NCBI GenBank assembly: GCA_002753725.1
Contig: PEAL01000003.1
Span: forward strand, 1 to 46,885
Direction: 5' to 3'
Source of the DNA: Deltaproteobacteria bacterium
GTDB lineage: Bacteria > Desulfobacterota > Desulfobacteria > Desulfobacterales > Magnetomoraceae
DNA length: 46,885 nt
Below the pieces are notes generated by a model. It saw only the letters and a list, made by a program, of their open reading frames with translations, ran no database searches and had not been told where the DNA came from. Positions 25,201-34,190 of the stretch are shown here, piece by piece. Both the position numbers and the translations under genes were made by a program. Position 1 is the first letter of the stretch. Each line of letters opens with the position of its first letter.

Positions 25201-26190
25201 AATCATTTGATCTGAAGCATTTGCACGTACAGAAATGTTCTTGACGTGAATATCATGAATGTTTCCGCCGGAATAATCCAGTGACAAATCTATTTTGGGA
25301 TGTTTTGAAAGAGCATTCAGATCAAAATATCCTTGAATGTTTCCAGTAATTTCTTTGGAAATGGCGTCCATGTGTTTAAACAGCGCATCAACAAGGTTTA
25401 TTTGTCCTTGCGTTTGAAATCGAAGTTGTTTCTGAATTTTTTCAACTCTTTCATAGAAAATGTCAGGAGTATTTGATGACATTAAATCTATCAATGTTTG
25501 CGCCATTGTTTCTTGAGAGTAGATACCTGTTGTTTTCAATTGAAGCATTTGCAAGTGGGAAGAAGGAGATACCGCATAGCTCAAATTGCCCTTAAGATCC
25601 AGTTGATCCTTGTGGGCAGTAATGTTGATCTGTTCAAAACAAAAGGCCTCTTGATGCGAATCCTGAGAAAAATAAATCGTTCCATCGATTATTTCCAGTG
25701 CATCGACAACCAAAGACGATGAATTTTCTGTATGATAAGCAGGAAGTAGCCGTTGCTGTGTTAATTGATCAATCAAAGAAAAAAAAGGAGCAAGGCGTTT
25801 AAAATTTAATGGTTGGCTTTGACTGACAGGAAGAAACAACCACGGACGAAACAAACTAAATCGTTTTATTTTAATGGGTGCTGACAATAGTTGAGATAAA
25901 GAAAGCTCTAATCGAAGCCTTTCACACCCTGTAATAGGAATTTGATTTTTTGATTGTATCAGCACATGATGAAGATCAATTCCAGGTTTCCAAACATTGA
26001 TGGAAATTTTTTGACAATGTATTTCTCCGGGGATATGGCGATTTAAAATTGATTCAAGTTTTTTTAGGGCATGATTGGACTCCAGATAATGAATAAAACA
26101 GACTATCGCTGTCAGTGCTGCAAGGGATATGGAGACAGTGGTAATCAGTGATAGTTTGAGCAATTTTTTTGTGATTTTTTGGGAGTTCAT
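22234..26190 (-). CDS. TamB-like AsmA-family envelope protein
   Basis: The 1318-residue protein has an N-terminal signal anchor (about 14-34), a very long repetitive beta-rich body and a C-terminal TamB/DUF490 domain (about 960-1318). The latter includes the ILEKGLIDFINPYRTEPVLD segment and the ISILLFGKPADRL segment typical of the family. Such proteins span the periplasm and help outer-membrane protein assembly or phospholipid transport. No tamA/BamA-like partner is adjacent. AAAGGAT precedes the ATG. The gene stands apart from the glycan cluster by 102 bases, in the same direction. The gene name tamB would be a family-level call. Confidence 0.9.
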   Translation of the reverse strand: MNSQKITKKLLKLSLITTVSISLAALTAIVCFIHYLESNHALKKLESILNRHIPGEIHCQKISINVWKPGIDLHHVLIQSKNQIPITGCERLRLELSLSQLLSAPIKIKRFSLFRPWLFLPVSQSQPLNFKRLAPFFSLIDQLTQQRLLPAYHTENSSSLVVDALEIIDGTIYFSQDSHQEAFCFEQINITAHKDQLDLKGNLSYAVSPSSHLQMLQLKTTGIYSQETMAQTLIDLMSSNTPDIFYERVEKIQKQLRFQTQGQINLVDALFKHMDAISKEITGNIQGYFDLNALSKHPKIDLSLDYSGGNIHDIHVKNISVRANASDQMITVNRMNLQTQSGDIDIQGLIDLRRLLSDGLFPKKENWDQLSYQFIIDAQKISLKPFFQGIASESLISARINLKGHGIDVDSLSSDITIDATTTLPPKFHIQPETPLNMQATVHIESDSLTIVSLSAKTEGFSLTGQGNMTLFSEPDGQLSVNMTSSGKWLKVFKLPVLTGEIHTSLTIDKHPAETKASIHLVANELSLKDYLLGNFVADASMSSKGRITIDRAIVSQSSSHIETNGFVEWKDLSSCMTHPPEKYSLSIHSNDIQINTIHPALSGTLTVNGQAKGSGRSPEGDLYINGTSLNLFGQKILSARIPVHLSEQKLCLDSGEVEFSAKERIVIQGCIDKGQNFHLNVDSEPLAFSHIKGCIPELSGNIRLKIDGNGHLKHPQLKGEIVASSIFFKGQPLPESIFHISSEKDYLTINGKSILEFYGKYHMSKHDFKISAQAHKMKLSPILTCAGFSKIDGVLSGEFQMNGDLNNIRNTNTHLRIDQAIVIFHDRPVAWMNDISISIDHRKLTSSNYTIHFPNGGFCKGSATGLFPDGTTININSKIPLKAFSAVIDNIGDIQGDMFVKGSLSNIFNDPTFEGQVRIADGNYVLPWNNQRFHHIQGILDASHHLFALKQFSFGVDEGKCDIQGKVILSNRKPTHINLNVSASALPVHIPDCADILLNANLNFEQNYRQSRLNGSLEFLETLYYQELNVNQLLLERIQQTRRPKLFDTACRTFPGICNTKLDVSIQSRQPLVADNDLAYLEIHPDLNIRGTLFNPVVLGRAEIVTGEINYLSKNFILEKGLIDFINPYRTEPVLDIESNVDIRDWQISLDVLGKLNELQVKLRSTPSEEHADIISILLFGKPADRLFAPSSGPYKSNQQMIAELLSSAFEKDIKQTTGLDTFKLEALEHETIEENQTDDYRVTLGKELSRRMSVTYAFETRNGQLIHHTVADYKILENLMLRGMQDTLGTYGGELLFRMEFRQMPGGDWRHIFTYQ

Positions 26191-26292
26191 GAATATCCTT
26201 TATGCGAGCGACTGGATTTGAGGGATAATAAATTATGCTGGTGGTGGGTATTTTATTGTATTTGTATTGCAACTCTCAAATAACTAAAAATA

Positions 26293-28833
26293 TTAATTTG
26301 TCTTTTTTGTTCGTTTAAAAATGTACGTTATATTATAATTATCATTCTTGACATCTTCTAACAGAACGACACCATTTTTAATATCAAATCCATTCTTTTG
26401 AAACTCTGCAATAAATTCATTTTCGTTAAAAATCAACTCGACAGTTTCAACATCATACGCATACTTTGTATAATATGACGTTGCTTTTTTTCTGCATATT
26501 GGTGTCCGATGTGCAACGAGGTAATCATTTGAAACACGAGCCGTTTCATAAATATGCTGCTGATAATTTGGCGTGTGGAGAAGTATGCAGGAAGAAATGA
26601 CAATAGAAAATGATTGATTAGGGTAAGGCAAATATGCACCATCAAACACATGAAAAGGAATATGCGGATAATAATCTTTTGCCATTTGAATCATCGGTAA
26701 CGAGTAATCTCCACCGGTGTAATTTATTCGCATATTTAGCAGGTATTCAAGACTTTCATAATAATATCCTGTTGAGCAGCCAATTTCCAGTATTGATGAA
26801 TCGGATTTGATTATTGGAAACAAGGCGGCTGAAAGCGCTTGATAAACAACAGGTGGCTTTCCTTGATACATCTGGTTTAATTCTGCTTGAGTCAATCCTC
26901 TTTGTTTTGATGGTATTGTTTCGTTTTGCCAGGATTTTGTCAGTCTAACGTCTATCTGACTTTTATGAATTGCTTTAAAAGAGGTAGATATGTTTTTGGG
27001 AAAAGACAGACGATCTTTTTCTTTTTTATATCTTAAATGTCTTTCCAGGATTTCTGCTGTTTGTTTCATTCGAATGTCGCATGTGTGGTCTTTTAATGTG
27101 CGTTTCTGGCCGGCTTTTGCAATTTTTTGGGCTTCATTAGGGTGATTGAGGTAATATTTGATAAGATCGATGCATTCTTCCATATTTCTGTATACGACGA
27201 TTTCTTTGCCTATTTCGAATAAGTTAACAAGGTAATCCTGAAATTCGGTGATGAGTAGGGTGCCGCATCCGGTTGCTTCGAAGAGGCGTTTGTTGTAATA
27301 TTCATCAATGTAAGGATTTATGGTTATTTGAGATTTGCATAAAACAGAAATTCGTTCTGTTTTAGATACTTTTCCATGGTATTTAGGCAGTAAAGCAGAA
27401 GTATCAGGCAAGGTTAAAATAGAATTTCCCCAAAAATCAATTGAAATATGTTCAGAAATTATTTCAAAAAAAAATTTGGACTTTTCTGATATTATATTCA
27501 TATTTCCAATAAATGAAACAGGGTAAACTCTTTTTTGATTTTTATTTTCAGAAAAGAGTAAATTTTCATCAAAGGAGTTGTGAAGAAGATATGTACTTAT
27601 TCCAGCATTACGAAAATTGACAATAAAATTTGGCAATGTGGTAAATATTATGTCAAACTCTTTCGTCGAAATTTTCGGAAATGATATAGTATTAATTATC
27701 CCTATAATCATTTGTGAGAAAGGACGGATCGTTGATAGTAATTTATCGGTAGCTTCCAAGGTCACAACATTAAAACAAACGACATGAGGATGAGTTTCTT
27801 TTATCTTTTCAATAATATTGACTTTATCTTTAAGGGTTCTAAAAAATAAACACTGCTTGCCATTACTTAAATAAATTTTTCTTATATTTTTGGACACGTT
27901 TTTTTTTTGAATGCTGCCCTCGTGATCATTCAATTTTATACTCTTTAGCTCTACATTTGGTTTTATTGATTGATACATAGGAGTACCTTTACAGAATTCA
28001 TTTTCTGGCGCCACAGTTTCATTAAATGGATTGCTTTTTAGAATTTTTGAAGCACGATTAATCCATTTCATTTTAAAACTTAATAATTCTTTTTCTGTAT
28101 AGAAGTGCTGCGAATATCGAGAAGCATAAATTATGTCTAAATAATGCTCAGGAATTCTGATCTGAGACAAAGTTTTCTCATACAAATTAGCATACCATTT
28201 TTTGGCTCCAATATTATCGGAAAATAGTGAAAAATTAGGGAGACCAAGAAATTCATAAAATGCTTGTTGATGGCATCTTCTCAAATCTTCTAATCGTATA
28301 ATTAAAATATCCGAAAATTTTGTTGAATATATCTGATAACCGTTTAATCTATTAAACTTAACAGAGTACACATCAAAAGTAAAAACATCTCTAAAATGAA
28401 AATCAAACCAATTGCATACATAATCATTTTGTTCATCAAATTCGGCAAAATTTTTCAAGAGACAGAATATAATCTCACGGATCGCTGTTTCTTCATCAAT
28501 ATTTTTTAAATTTGGTATATAGTTTTTATAATGTTGAAACAAGTTTGAGATAAAACGAGCAACAGGGTCTCTAACAAGCGAAATAACTTTAAATCGTATA
28601 AAACCACTATACTGGTCAATCATTTGGCGTAATAATCTTCTATAGCTAACGTCTATATTTTTATAATGATCCTGGGTTATATTGATCCATGTTAAAGAAT
28701 GAGCATGGCCAATAAAGTTTGGGATATTCGTTTCCTCAAGTGATCGCATAATAGTTTTTGAGCCTACTTTGCCCATCTGATAAATAAGTATTGGTGGAAA
28801 CTTATTGTTTATTTTATACACAATTTTTTTCAT
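26293..28833 (-). CDS. Three-domain fusion: sulfotransferase-like, glycosyltransferase, methyltransferase
   Basis: The 846-residue protein appears to join three enzymes. Residues about 14-290 resemble the capsular-polysaccharide sulfotransferase-like (NKWYS/PAPS) fold, with a 5'-phosphosulfate-type loop YQMGKVGSKT (18-27) and a 3'-phosphate-type motif SLVRDPVARFISN (85-97). The middle (about 330-600) resembles CgeB/GT4-like glycosyltransferases with a GCGTLLITE segment and the usual C-terminal helix. The C-terminus (about 670-846) is a class I SAM methyltransferase with EIGCSTGYY. It is the last gene of the glycan cluster. No strong ribosome binding site precedes the ATG. The individual assignments are by motif; the substrate is unknown. 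Confidence 0.75.
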   Translation of the reverse strand: MKKIVYKINNKFPPILIYQMGKVGSKTIMRSLEETNIPNFIGHAHSLTWINITQDHYKNIDVSYRRLLRQMIDQYSGFIRFKVISLVRDPVARFISNLFQHYKNYIPNLKNIDEETAIREIIFCLLKNFAEFDEQNDYVCNWFDFHFRDVFTFDVYSVKFNRLNGYQIYSTKFSDILIIRLEDLRRCHQQAFYEFLGLPNFSLFSDNIGAKKWYANLYEKTLSQIRIPEHYLDIIYASRYSQHFYTEKELLSFKMKWINRASKILKSNPFNETVAPENEFCKGTPMYQSIKPNVELKSIKLNDHEGSIQKKNVSKNIRKIYLSNGKQCLFFRTLKDKVNIIEKIKETHPHVVCFNVVTLEATDKLLSTIRPFSQMIIGIINTISFPKISTKEFDIIFTTLPNFIVNFRNAGISTYLLHNSFDENLLFSENKNQKRVYPVSFIGNMNIISEKSKFFFEIISEHISIDFWGNSILTLPDTSALLPKYHGKVSKTERISVLCKSQITINPYIDEYYNKRLFEATGCGTLLITEFQDYLVNLFEIGKEIVVYRNMEECIDLIKYYLNHPNEAQKIAKAGQKRTLKDHTCDIRMKQTAEILERHLRYKKEKDRLSFPKNISTSFKAIHKSQIDVRLTKSWQNETIPSKQRGLTQAELNQMYQGKPPVVYQALSAALFPIIKSDSSILEIGCSTGYYYESLEYLLNMRINYTGGDYSLPMIQMAKDYYPHIPFHVFDGAYLPYPNQSFSIVISSCILLHTPNYQQHIYETARVSNDYLVAHRTPICRKKATSYYTKYAYDVETVELIFNENEFIAEFQKNGFDIKNGVVLLEDVKNDNYNITYIFKRTKKTN

Positions 28834-28933
28834 CTTTTATTAATTAGAGGACACAGACTTTTTTCTGATGAATTAAAAAAAACAACACTTATAGACCTAT
28901 GCGATTTTTTCATGTATATGTGCCAAATTCAAT

Positions 28934-31189
28934 TCATGATCGTACTTCATATTCAAAAGAACTATCCCATAATAACATGTTATTTACTAAATCTGCCTTT
29001 AAATATATTAAGGCTGAGAAAGCTTTCTCTCTCGGAGTTTGAGGTTGGCTGTGCATACTTAGCAAAATATTGCTTTCAAATCCGGATAGTTCTCTTTTTT
29101 TATACTTGGTAAAAATCAATTTTTCATTTATTTTTTCAATCCACCAGCGATGATTGCTTATTTTTGCTGTATTTAACCAGATATCTTTTCCTTTTGTTGG
29201 TGTATCAATAAAACCTCTTTTTCCAACTCTAATAAGTTCTTTGCATGCTTTTTCAGGATTTTGGACATGCTCGAGAACATGAGAGCAGTAGACAAAGTCG
29301 AATTCATTATCCTTAAATAGCATATTTTCAATATCACACTGAAAAACTTGTTTTCCGTTGATATATTTGAATTGACTATTTGCCCTACCAATGGATCCAT
29401 CGTCAAGACTCAAATCAGCCAAGTGCGTAGCATATTTAAATGGTATATTGCCACTTCCGATATCTAACACTTTATCATAAGGCATTATTCCAAAATCATA
29501 GAAGCGAGACTGATATAAGCAGTAGCGATCTTCGTTTGAAAGAATTTCATATAATTTATATGCTACGTTTAAAATATTTAAAGCATTCTTGGGAAAATCA
29601 ACAATTAATTTTTCATATATATCAAAGGCCTCGTCATATTTTTTCGCAAAAAAAAGTGTTATGGCTTGATCAAGTGCAGATTTGAGGTCAGAAAATTGAG
29701 GTGAGCTATTTTTTCTCTCACCAAATTTACGAAATTTTAGGTTAGTAATATTTTCCAGCGCCTTTTCGGTCGTTAGAACACATGTTTCAATATAATCTGA
29801 GGGATCCACTTTTTCAAAAAGAGTTGATCCTTGTTCAATCGAAGTCAATAAAGTGTCAATTGTGTCAGCATAATATAACGAACCATTTTTTAACTCATTT
29901 TGAAACAATTCTCTACCCACATTATCAATTATTGTAGTTGGTATATTAAATACAAGCGCTTCATAAAATACTGCTGAATAGGAAGTAATGTGGTGATGAA
30001 TTCTTTTTAATAAGCCATACAATGGACATTGAGTGGCAAAATAAAATTCGCAATTTGATAGTTTATATTCTTGAAAAATATCTCTAAGTTGATTTGTTGT
30101 CTGTTCATTTTTGTAAACAGGATGCATTCTAAATAGCCAAAACCAATCATAAGGAGCTGTTTTGGCTGCAGTTTGCATTAAAAAATCTGGAAGCGTCATA
30201 ACATCTTGTAAACTTACTAAAATTACTTTCTTTTTTTGAAGTAGACGCTTGTAAAAATTCTCTATATGTTCATCCGTAATGGGATCACTTTTATTGAACC
30301 ATTTATGAAATCTGAGATTACCACCAACTATCGGTCTATGATGTTTGCATCCTTCAGGCTGCCATTTTTCTATGCTCGATTGAAAAATTTTCCCCCAACA
30401 CCAGAAATAATCGGGAAGTAAATCGTATCCATTTTCAGGAATTCTAGTCCAATGGGTATACATTCCATGGTTGATACCACAGATACCATGTTGAATGTCT
30501 GCCGTAGGTATTGATAATGCCTTGCACGCATGTATCATGCTCATACTTGTTAAATCATAATAACAAACGAGTAAAACAGCTTTTGGATTAATCAAGGATA
30601 AAACGTTTATAAAATATTCATGTAATAAATCTATTTTGTGTCCAAAATGTTGACAAAAACTTTTTTCAACTTCTATTTTTGTAATTTTAAAAACAGTTTC
30701 AGAAAAATTTTTGAAATTTGGAATATCCTCATTGATTTCAAGTTGATTCGTCGGAAAGCATTTTATTATAGTTGACGGAAAAAAGCGTATCATTTTTTCT
30801 TGAGGTTGCGTAGAATACATTTCCAATTTTAGAAAATTACAAGACGGGTAAAATAATTCTATTATCGGGTCAACAAAAGGGTTATAATATTTACCATTCA
30901 TCTGTTCAAAATTAACAGCCGGTGTAGAAAAAAAAGTTATATCGGGTTTATTTAAACGAGTTAAAAGCGCTGCATCGCTTTCTGGCAATTCATATTTATA
31001 ATCTAACAACGGTAACTTGATTTTATGAATAAAATGAGATTCTGGATGAGATAACTGAGCCCAAAGTTTCAACCTGATAAATGGCCATATTTTTAGCTTT
31101 TTATAAGTTAAAGCGCTGGTATCACATTCTTTCTCTATTCTAGCTAAAAACTCTGTGTATAACTTAAAATTTCTTTGAATATTATCCAT
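28934..31189 (-). CDS. Capsule-type transferase fused to a SAM methyltransferase
   Basis: The 751-residue protein has an N-terminal GT-B-like part (about 1-460) resembling capsule polysaccharide or glycerophosphate transferases, with IQHGICGINHG and a C-terminal ITSYSAVFYEAL segment. A helical, TPR-like linker follows (about 495-555), then a methyltransferase with VLDIGSGNIPF (near 575) and VYCSHVLEHV. The ATG lies inside the end of the cytidylyltransferase gene (8-base overlap, ATGGATAA), so the two are translationally coupled. That places it with the nonulosonate module, possibly transferring or finishing that sugar; this is inference. Confidence 0.72.
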   Translation of the reverse strand: MDNIQRNFKLYTEFLARIEKECDTSALTYKKLKIWPFIRLKLWAQLSHPESHFIHKIKLPLLDYKYELPESDAALLTRLNKPDITFFSTPAVNFEQMNGKYYNPFVDPIIELFYPSCNFLKLEMYSTQPQEKMIRFFPSTIIKCFPTNQLEINEDIPNFKNFSETVFKITKIEVEKSFCQHFGHKIDLLHEYFINVLSLINPKAVLLVCYYDLTSMSMIHACKALSIPTADIQHGICGINHGMYTHWTRIPENGYDLLPDYFWCWGKIFQSSIEKWQPEGCKHHRPIVGGNLRFHKWFNKSDPITDEHIENFYKRLLQKKKVILVSLQDVMTLPDFLMQTAAKTAPYDWFWLFRMHPVYKNEQTTNQLRDIFQEYKLSNCEFYFATQCPLYGLLKRIHHHITSYSAVFYEALVFNIPTTIIDNVGRELFQNELKNGSLYYADTIDTLLTSIEQGSTLFEKVDPSDYIETCVLTTEKALENITNLKFRKFGERKNSSPQFSDLKSALDQAITLFFAKKYDEAFDIYEKLIVDFPKNALNILNVAYKLYEILSNEDRYCLYQSRFYDFGIMPYDKVLDIGSGNIPFKYATHLADLSLDDGSIGRANSQFKYINGKQVFQCDIENMLFKDNEFDFVYCSHVLEHVQNPEKACKELIRVGKRGFIDTPTKGKDIWLNTAKISNHRWWIEKINEKLIFTKYKKRELSGFESNILLSMHSQPQTPREKAFSALIYLKADLVNNMLLWDSSFEYEVRS

Positions 31190-31874
31190 TTACGTTTTCC
31201 TTAAACAATAACTCACATAATTTTATATCAAATTCTGAGTCAATATCAATAGATCTTTCTTGAGGCATAATATAAGCTATAGTGTTTTTATCGATAAAGT
31301 TTTTTGTTTTCATTAACCATTTGGTTTTAGCAATAAATATGGCACCATTTAACATGTATACTTTAGACTGTTCCTGACGTCTCAAAATAAAACCATTCTT
31401 TAAAAGTGGTATCATTCTATTCTCGTTGTTTATTGTTAGCATTAAAAAGGGGCTTTTCGAGGCTTCTACCACGGAAACACATGAATTCGCTTTATTATCT
31501 ATACAAAATTTAATACTTTGGTCAATATCGCTATAATTTCTAAGTGGAGATGTCGGTTGAAGTAAAACGACATAATCAAAATCCGGCAGCTCTTTTATTG
31601 CATGAATAACGGTAAGAACACCAGGCGTATCATCCTGAGCTAATTCTTTTGGCCTGATAAAAGGAGCTTCTCCACCATAGTTTTCTGCGATCTGGATGAT
31701 TTCATCGTCATCTGAAGAGATAACGACTTTGTCTGTGTATTGTGATTTATTTCCTTCAATGATTGACCACGCGATCAGAGGTTTACCAGCAATCGATTTA
31801 ATATTTTTTCGAAAAATTCCTTTTGACCCTCCTCTGGCAGGGATAATGCTTAATATTTTTTTGTTATTGTACAT
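31182..31874 (-). CDS. neuA: CMP-nonulosonate synthetase (acylneuraminate cytidylyltransferase family)
   Basis: This 230-residue enzyme activates a nonulosonic acid with CTP to give the CMP-sugar. The nucleotide-binding motif IPARGGSKGIFRKNI (11-25) is intact, as are VVLLQPTSPLR and the metal aspartates in SIDIDSEFD. The length fits single-domain bacterial synthetases (neuA/legF/pseF type). The neighbours favour a legionaminic-like product over sialic acid, so legF may be the truer name. AAGGAC lies 13 bases upstream. It overlaps the next gene by eight bases. Confidence 0.9.
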   Translation of the reverse strand: MYNNKKILSIIPARGGSKGIFRKNIKSIAGKPLIAWSIIEGNKSQYTDKVVISSDDDEIIQIAENYGGEAPFIRPKELAQDDTPGVLTVIHAIKELPDFDYVVLLQPTSPLRNYSDIDQSIKFCIDNKANSCVSVVEASKSPFLMLTINNENRMIPLLKNGFILRRQEQSKVYMLNGAIFIAKTKWLMKTKNFIDKNTIAYIMPQERSIDIDSEFDIKLCELLFKENVNG

Positions 31875-31915
31875 ATCAATAAAAAAAGTCCTTAATGGTT
31901 CAAGAATTTAAAACG

Positions 31916-32971
31916 TTAACTATTCTCAAAAAAGGTAAAAAAATCATAGTTTGCTTTGTTAAAATCATCTTTTTGTCCGATATCCATCCAATATTCTCGA
32001 ATAGGAAAAGCAATAACCTCTTTATTTTTTGATATGAGGGTTTCAAATAATTGAGGCATATCAAATTTTGTACCCTCAGGGATAAAACTAATTATTTCTG
32101 GATTTAATACATAAATACCAGCATTCACAAAAAAGTTTTTCACTGGTTTCTCATGAATTGATTTTATTTTTTGGTTTTCAAGATCTACCACTCCGTAAGG
32201 AATTTGTAAGTTATTTTCTCGGACACACATTGTTGCACATGAATTATTTACAAGATGAAAATCAAGCAAATGATTATAATCAACTTTTGTCAGGATATCT
32301 CCATTCATAACGATAATAGGGTTTAAATCAATTTTTGGTATCAATTTTAAGGAGCCTGCTGTCCCCATAAAATCATCCTCATGGATATAACTAATCTCAG
32401 CATTGAATTTAGAACCGTCACCAAAAAAATTTTCAATCATGTGTGATTTATAATTAACTGAAAAAAAAAATTTATGAAATCCTTGCATTACAAAATTTTC
32501 TACGATAGTAACAAGAAGGGGTTTATTCCCAACTTTGAGTAATGGTTTAGGAAAATTTTCAGTAAGAGGTCTTAATCTTAAACCAAGACCTCCTAACATG
32601 AGAACGACAATATTTTCATTGGGATGAGGATCTATACGAGATTCTAATATTTCAAGTCCTATTAACTTACCTGTATCGTCCAAAATGGGGATATGCCTTA
32701 CTGCTTTCTGCTTAAACATCATCCATACTTTTTCACTATTGTCTGAGATTAAGGCCGTTACAGGAGAATTGTTCATAATCTTATTAACTTTTTCTTCAAT
32801 AGGTATTCCTTTTAATATACCTCTTCTGATATCTCCATCGGTAACAGTACCAAGTAAACTGTTTTTTTCATCTACAACTAGAGCGATCTGAACTAAACCT
32901 TTTTCTATCTTTTCTATAGCAACTCTGATTGAGTCAGATGGAAATAATAATAATTTTTTGATATTTTTCAT
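31916..32971 (-). CDS. CBS-pair sugar-1-phosphate nucleotidyltransferase (PtmE/LegX-like)
   Basis: The 351-residue protein has two CBS motifs (about 8-58 and 65-112) followed by a nucleotidyltransferase domain with the signature GGLGLRLRPLT (127-137) and FPKPLLKVGNKPLL. This is the layout of Campylobacter PtmE, a glucosamine-1-phosphate guanylyltransferase of the legionaminic acid route. The order with the synthase, epimerase and CMP-synthetase genes around it also matches that pathway. Nucleotide preference cannot be proved from the motif. It starts 14 bases after the epimerase stop, without an obvious ribosome binding site. Confidence 0.85.
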   Translation of the reverse strand: MKNIKKLLLFPSDSIRVAIEKIEKGLVQIALVVDEKNSLLGTVTDGDIRRGILKGIPIEEKVNKIMNNSPVTALISDNSEKVWMMFKQKAVRHIPILDDTGKLIGLEILESRIDPHPNENIVVLMLGGLGLRLRPLTENFPKPLLKVGNKPLLVTIVENFVMQGFHKFFFSVNYKSHMIENFFGDGSKFNAEISYIHEDDFMGTAGSLKLIPKIDLNPIIVMNGDILTKVDYNHLLDFHLVNNSCATMCVRENNLQIPYGVVDLENQKIKSIHEKPVKNFFVNAGIYVLNPEIISFIPEGTKFDMPQLFETLISKNKEVIAFPIREYWMDIGQKDDFNKANYDFFTFFENS

Positions 32972-32985
32972 AAGTGTTCATTTAT

Positions 32986-34182
32986 TTAATGTGTCATTTT
33001 TTTTTGCAACAATCGATTGTTGAGATCTATTGTTGCTAAAATATTCGAAATTTGCTTACCAGCATTTCCTTTACCATAAGGATTTTCACAATCTTTTGAT
33101 ATTTGTCTAAATTTTTTATCATAAATAGCTTTTTTGCAGGCTTCAATAATTTGTGAAGTATCATAATCTACATCCAAAACATTGACAGAACGTAATCGGC
33201 CTTTTTGGCGTGATCCTATATTAACTGTTGGGCAACCAAAAGCAGGCGTCTCTTTAATTCCACTTGATGAATTGCCTACACAAACGCCCTGTGTTATTTT
33301 TCCACATAAATTTAAGAAACCATGATAATTATAACGACCAAGGCTTCTATATATTTGAATATTAGAAATATTTTTTGATTTCAGATGTTCAATTTCAAGT
33401 ATTATACTTTTAGCTCCTGCATCATTATTGGGATACGTAACAATTACCTGTACACCTTCTTTTGCAAGAATTTCTAAAGCATTTAGGGACTGTCTAATTT
33501 GTTCCGCTGCACTTTCAATTTCTGTTGTAATAGAATGTTGAGTGAATAAAAGAATTGGTTTGTTTATGTCTATTTGAAATTGACTAACGATTTCATCCGG
33601 AGTAGAAAAATTACCTGCTTTTATGAGGTCAATCACGGGAAAACCAACATTAAAGATTCTCCAGGGCTCTTCTCCTAAACGCCGAATTCTCTCTGAAGCT
33701 TCTTCGTTTGTTGTAAAGTGAATATGAGATAATTTAGTCATTGCATGCCTGACTGAATCATCAAGGGCACCGCCTTCCGTAATATCTCCACCTTCTATAT
33801 GAGCAACAGGGATATTCATTTGACTTCCTGTAATAACAGCAGAAAAACCTTCAAATCTATCAGCATAAACAACAAGAAAATCTGGAGAAATTTCCTCTAA
33901 AATGGGCCCTAAATTTAAAATACCTGTTCCTATTGCCCTTGCAGTAGAAAAGACTGAATCTTCAAGCATTTCAATTTTTACTTCAGAATAAACATTAAAG
34001 CCATCATTTGATATTTCATCAACAGTTTTTCCAAATTCTTCCTGAAGATGAGCACCTGATACTAAAAGAAAGTAGTCCAAATCCGGGTGGCTATCAATAG
34101 CTTTAATGATAGGGTATTGTAGGCCGTATTCAGCCCTGTTTCCTGTATAAATTGCAATTTTTCTTTTTTTATTATTCATCAT
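32986..34182 (-). CDS. neuC: NDP-N-acetylhexosamine 2-epimerase, hydrolysing (NeuC/LegG family)
   Basis: This 398-residue protein belongs to the UDP-GlcNAc 2-epimerase fold. The hydrolysing branch is suggested by YTGNRAEYGLQYPI near the N-terminus, HIEGGDITEGGALDDSVRH and the late GNSSSGIKE segment. It would release a free 2-epimerised amino sugar for the synthase. With a guanylyltransferase next door it may act on a GDP- or UDP-linked 2,4-diamino sugar (LegG) rather than UDP-GlcNAc (NeuC). It begins eight bases after the synthase stop. Confidence 0.88.
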   Translation of the reverse strand: MMNNKKRKIAIYTGNRAEYGLQYPIIKAIDSHPDLDYFLLVSGAHLQEEFGKTVDEISNDGFNVYSEVKIEMLEDSVFSTARAIGTGILNLGPILEEISPDFLVVYADRFEGFSAVITGSQMNIPVAHIEGGDITEGGALDDSVRHAMTKLSHIHFTTNEEASERIRRLGEEPWRIFNVGFPVIDLIKAGNFSTPDEIVSQFQIDINKPILLFTQHSITTEIESAAEQIRQSLNALEILAKEGVQVIVTYPNNDAGAKSIILEIEHLKSKNISNIQIYRSLGRYNYHGFLNLCGKITQGVCVGNSSSGIKETPAFGCPTVNIGSRQKGRLRSVNVLDVDYDTSQIIEACKKAIYDKKFRQISKDCENPYGKGNAGKQISNILATIDLNNRLLQKKMTH

Positions 34183-34190
34183 GTCTTTTT

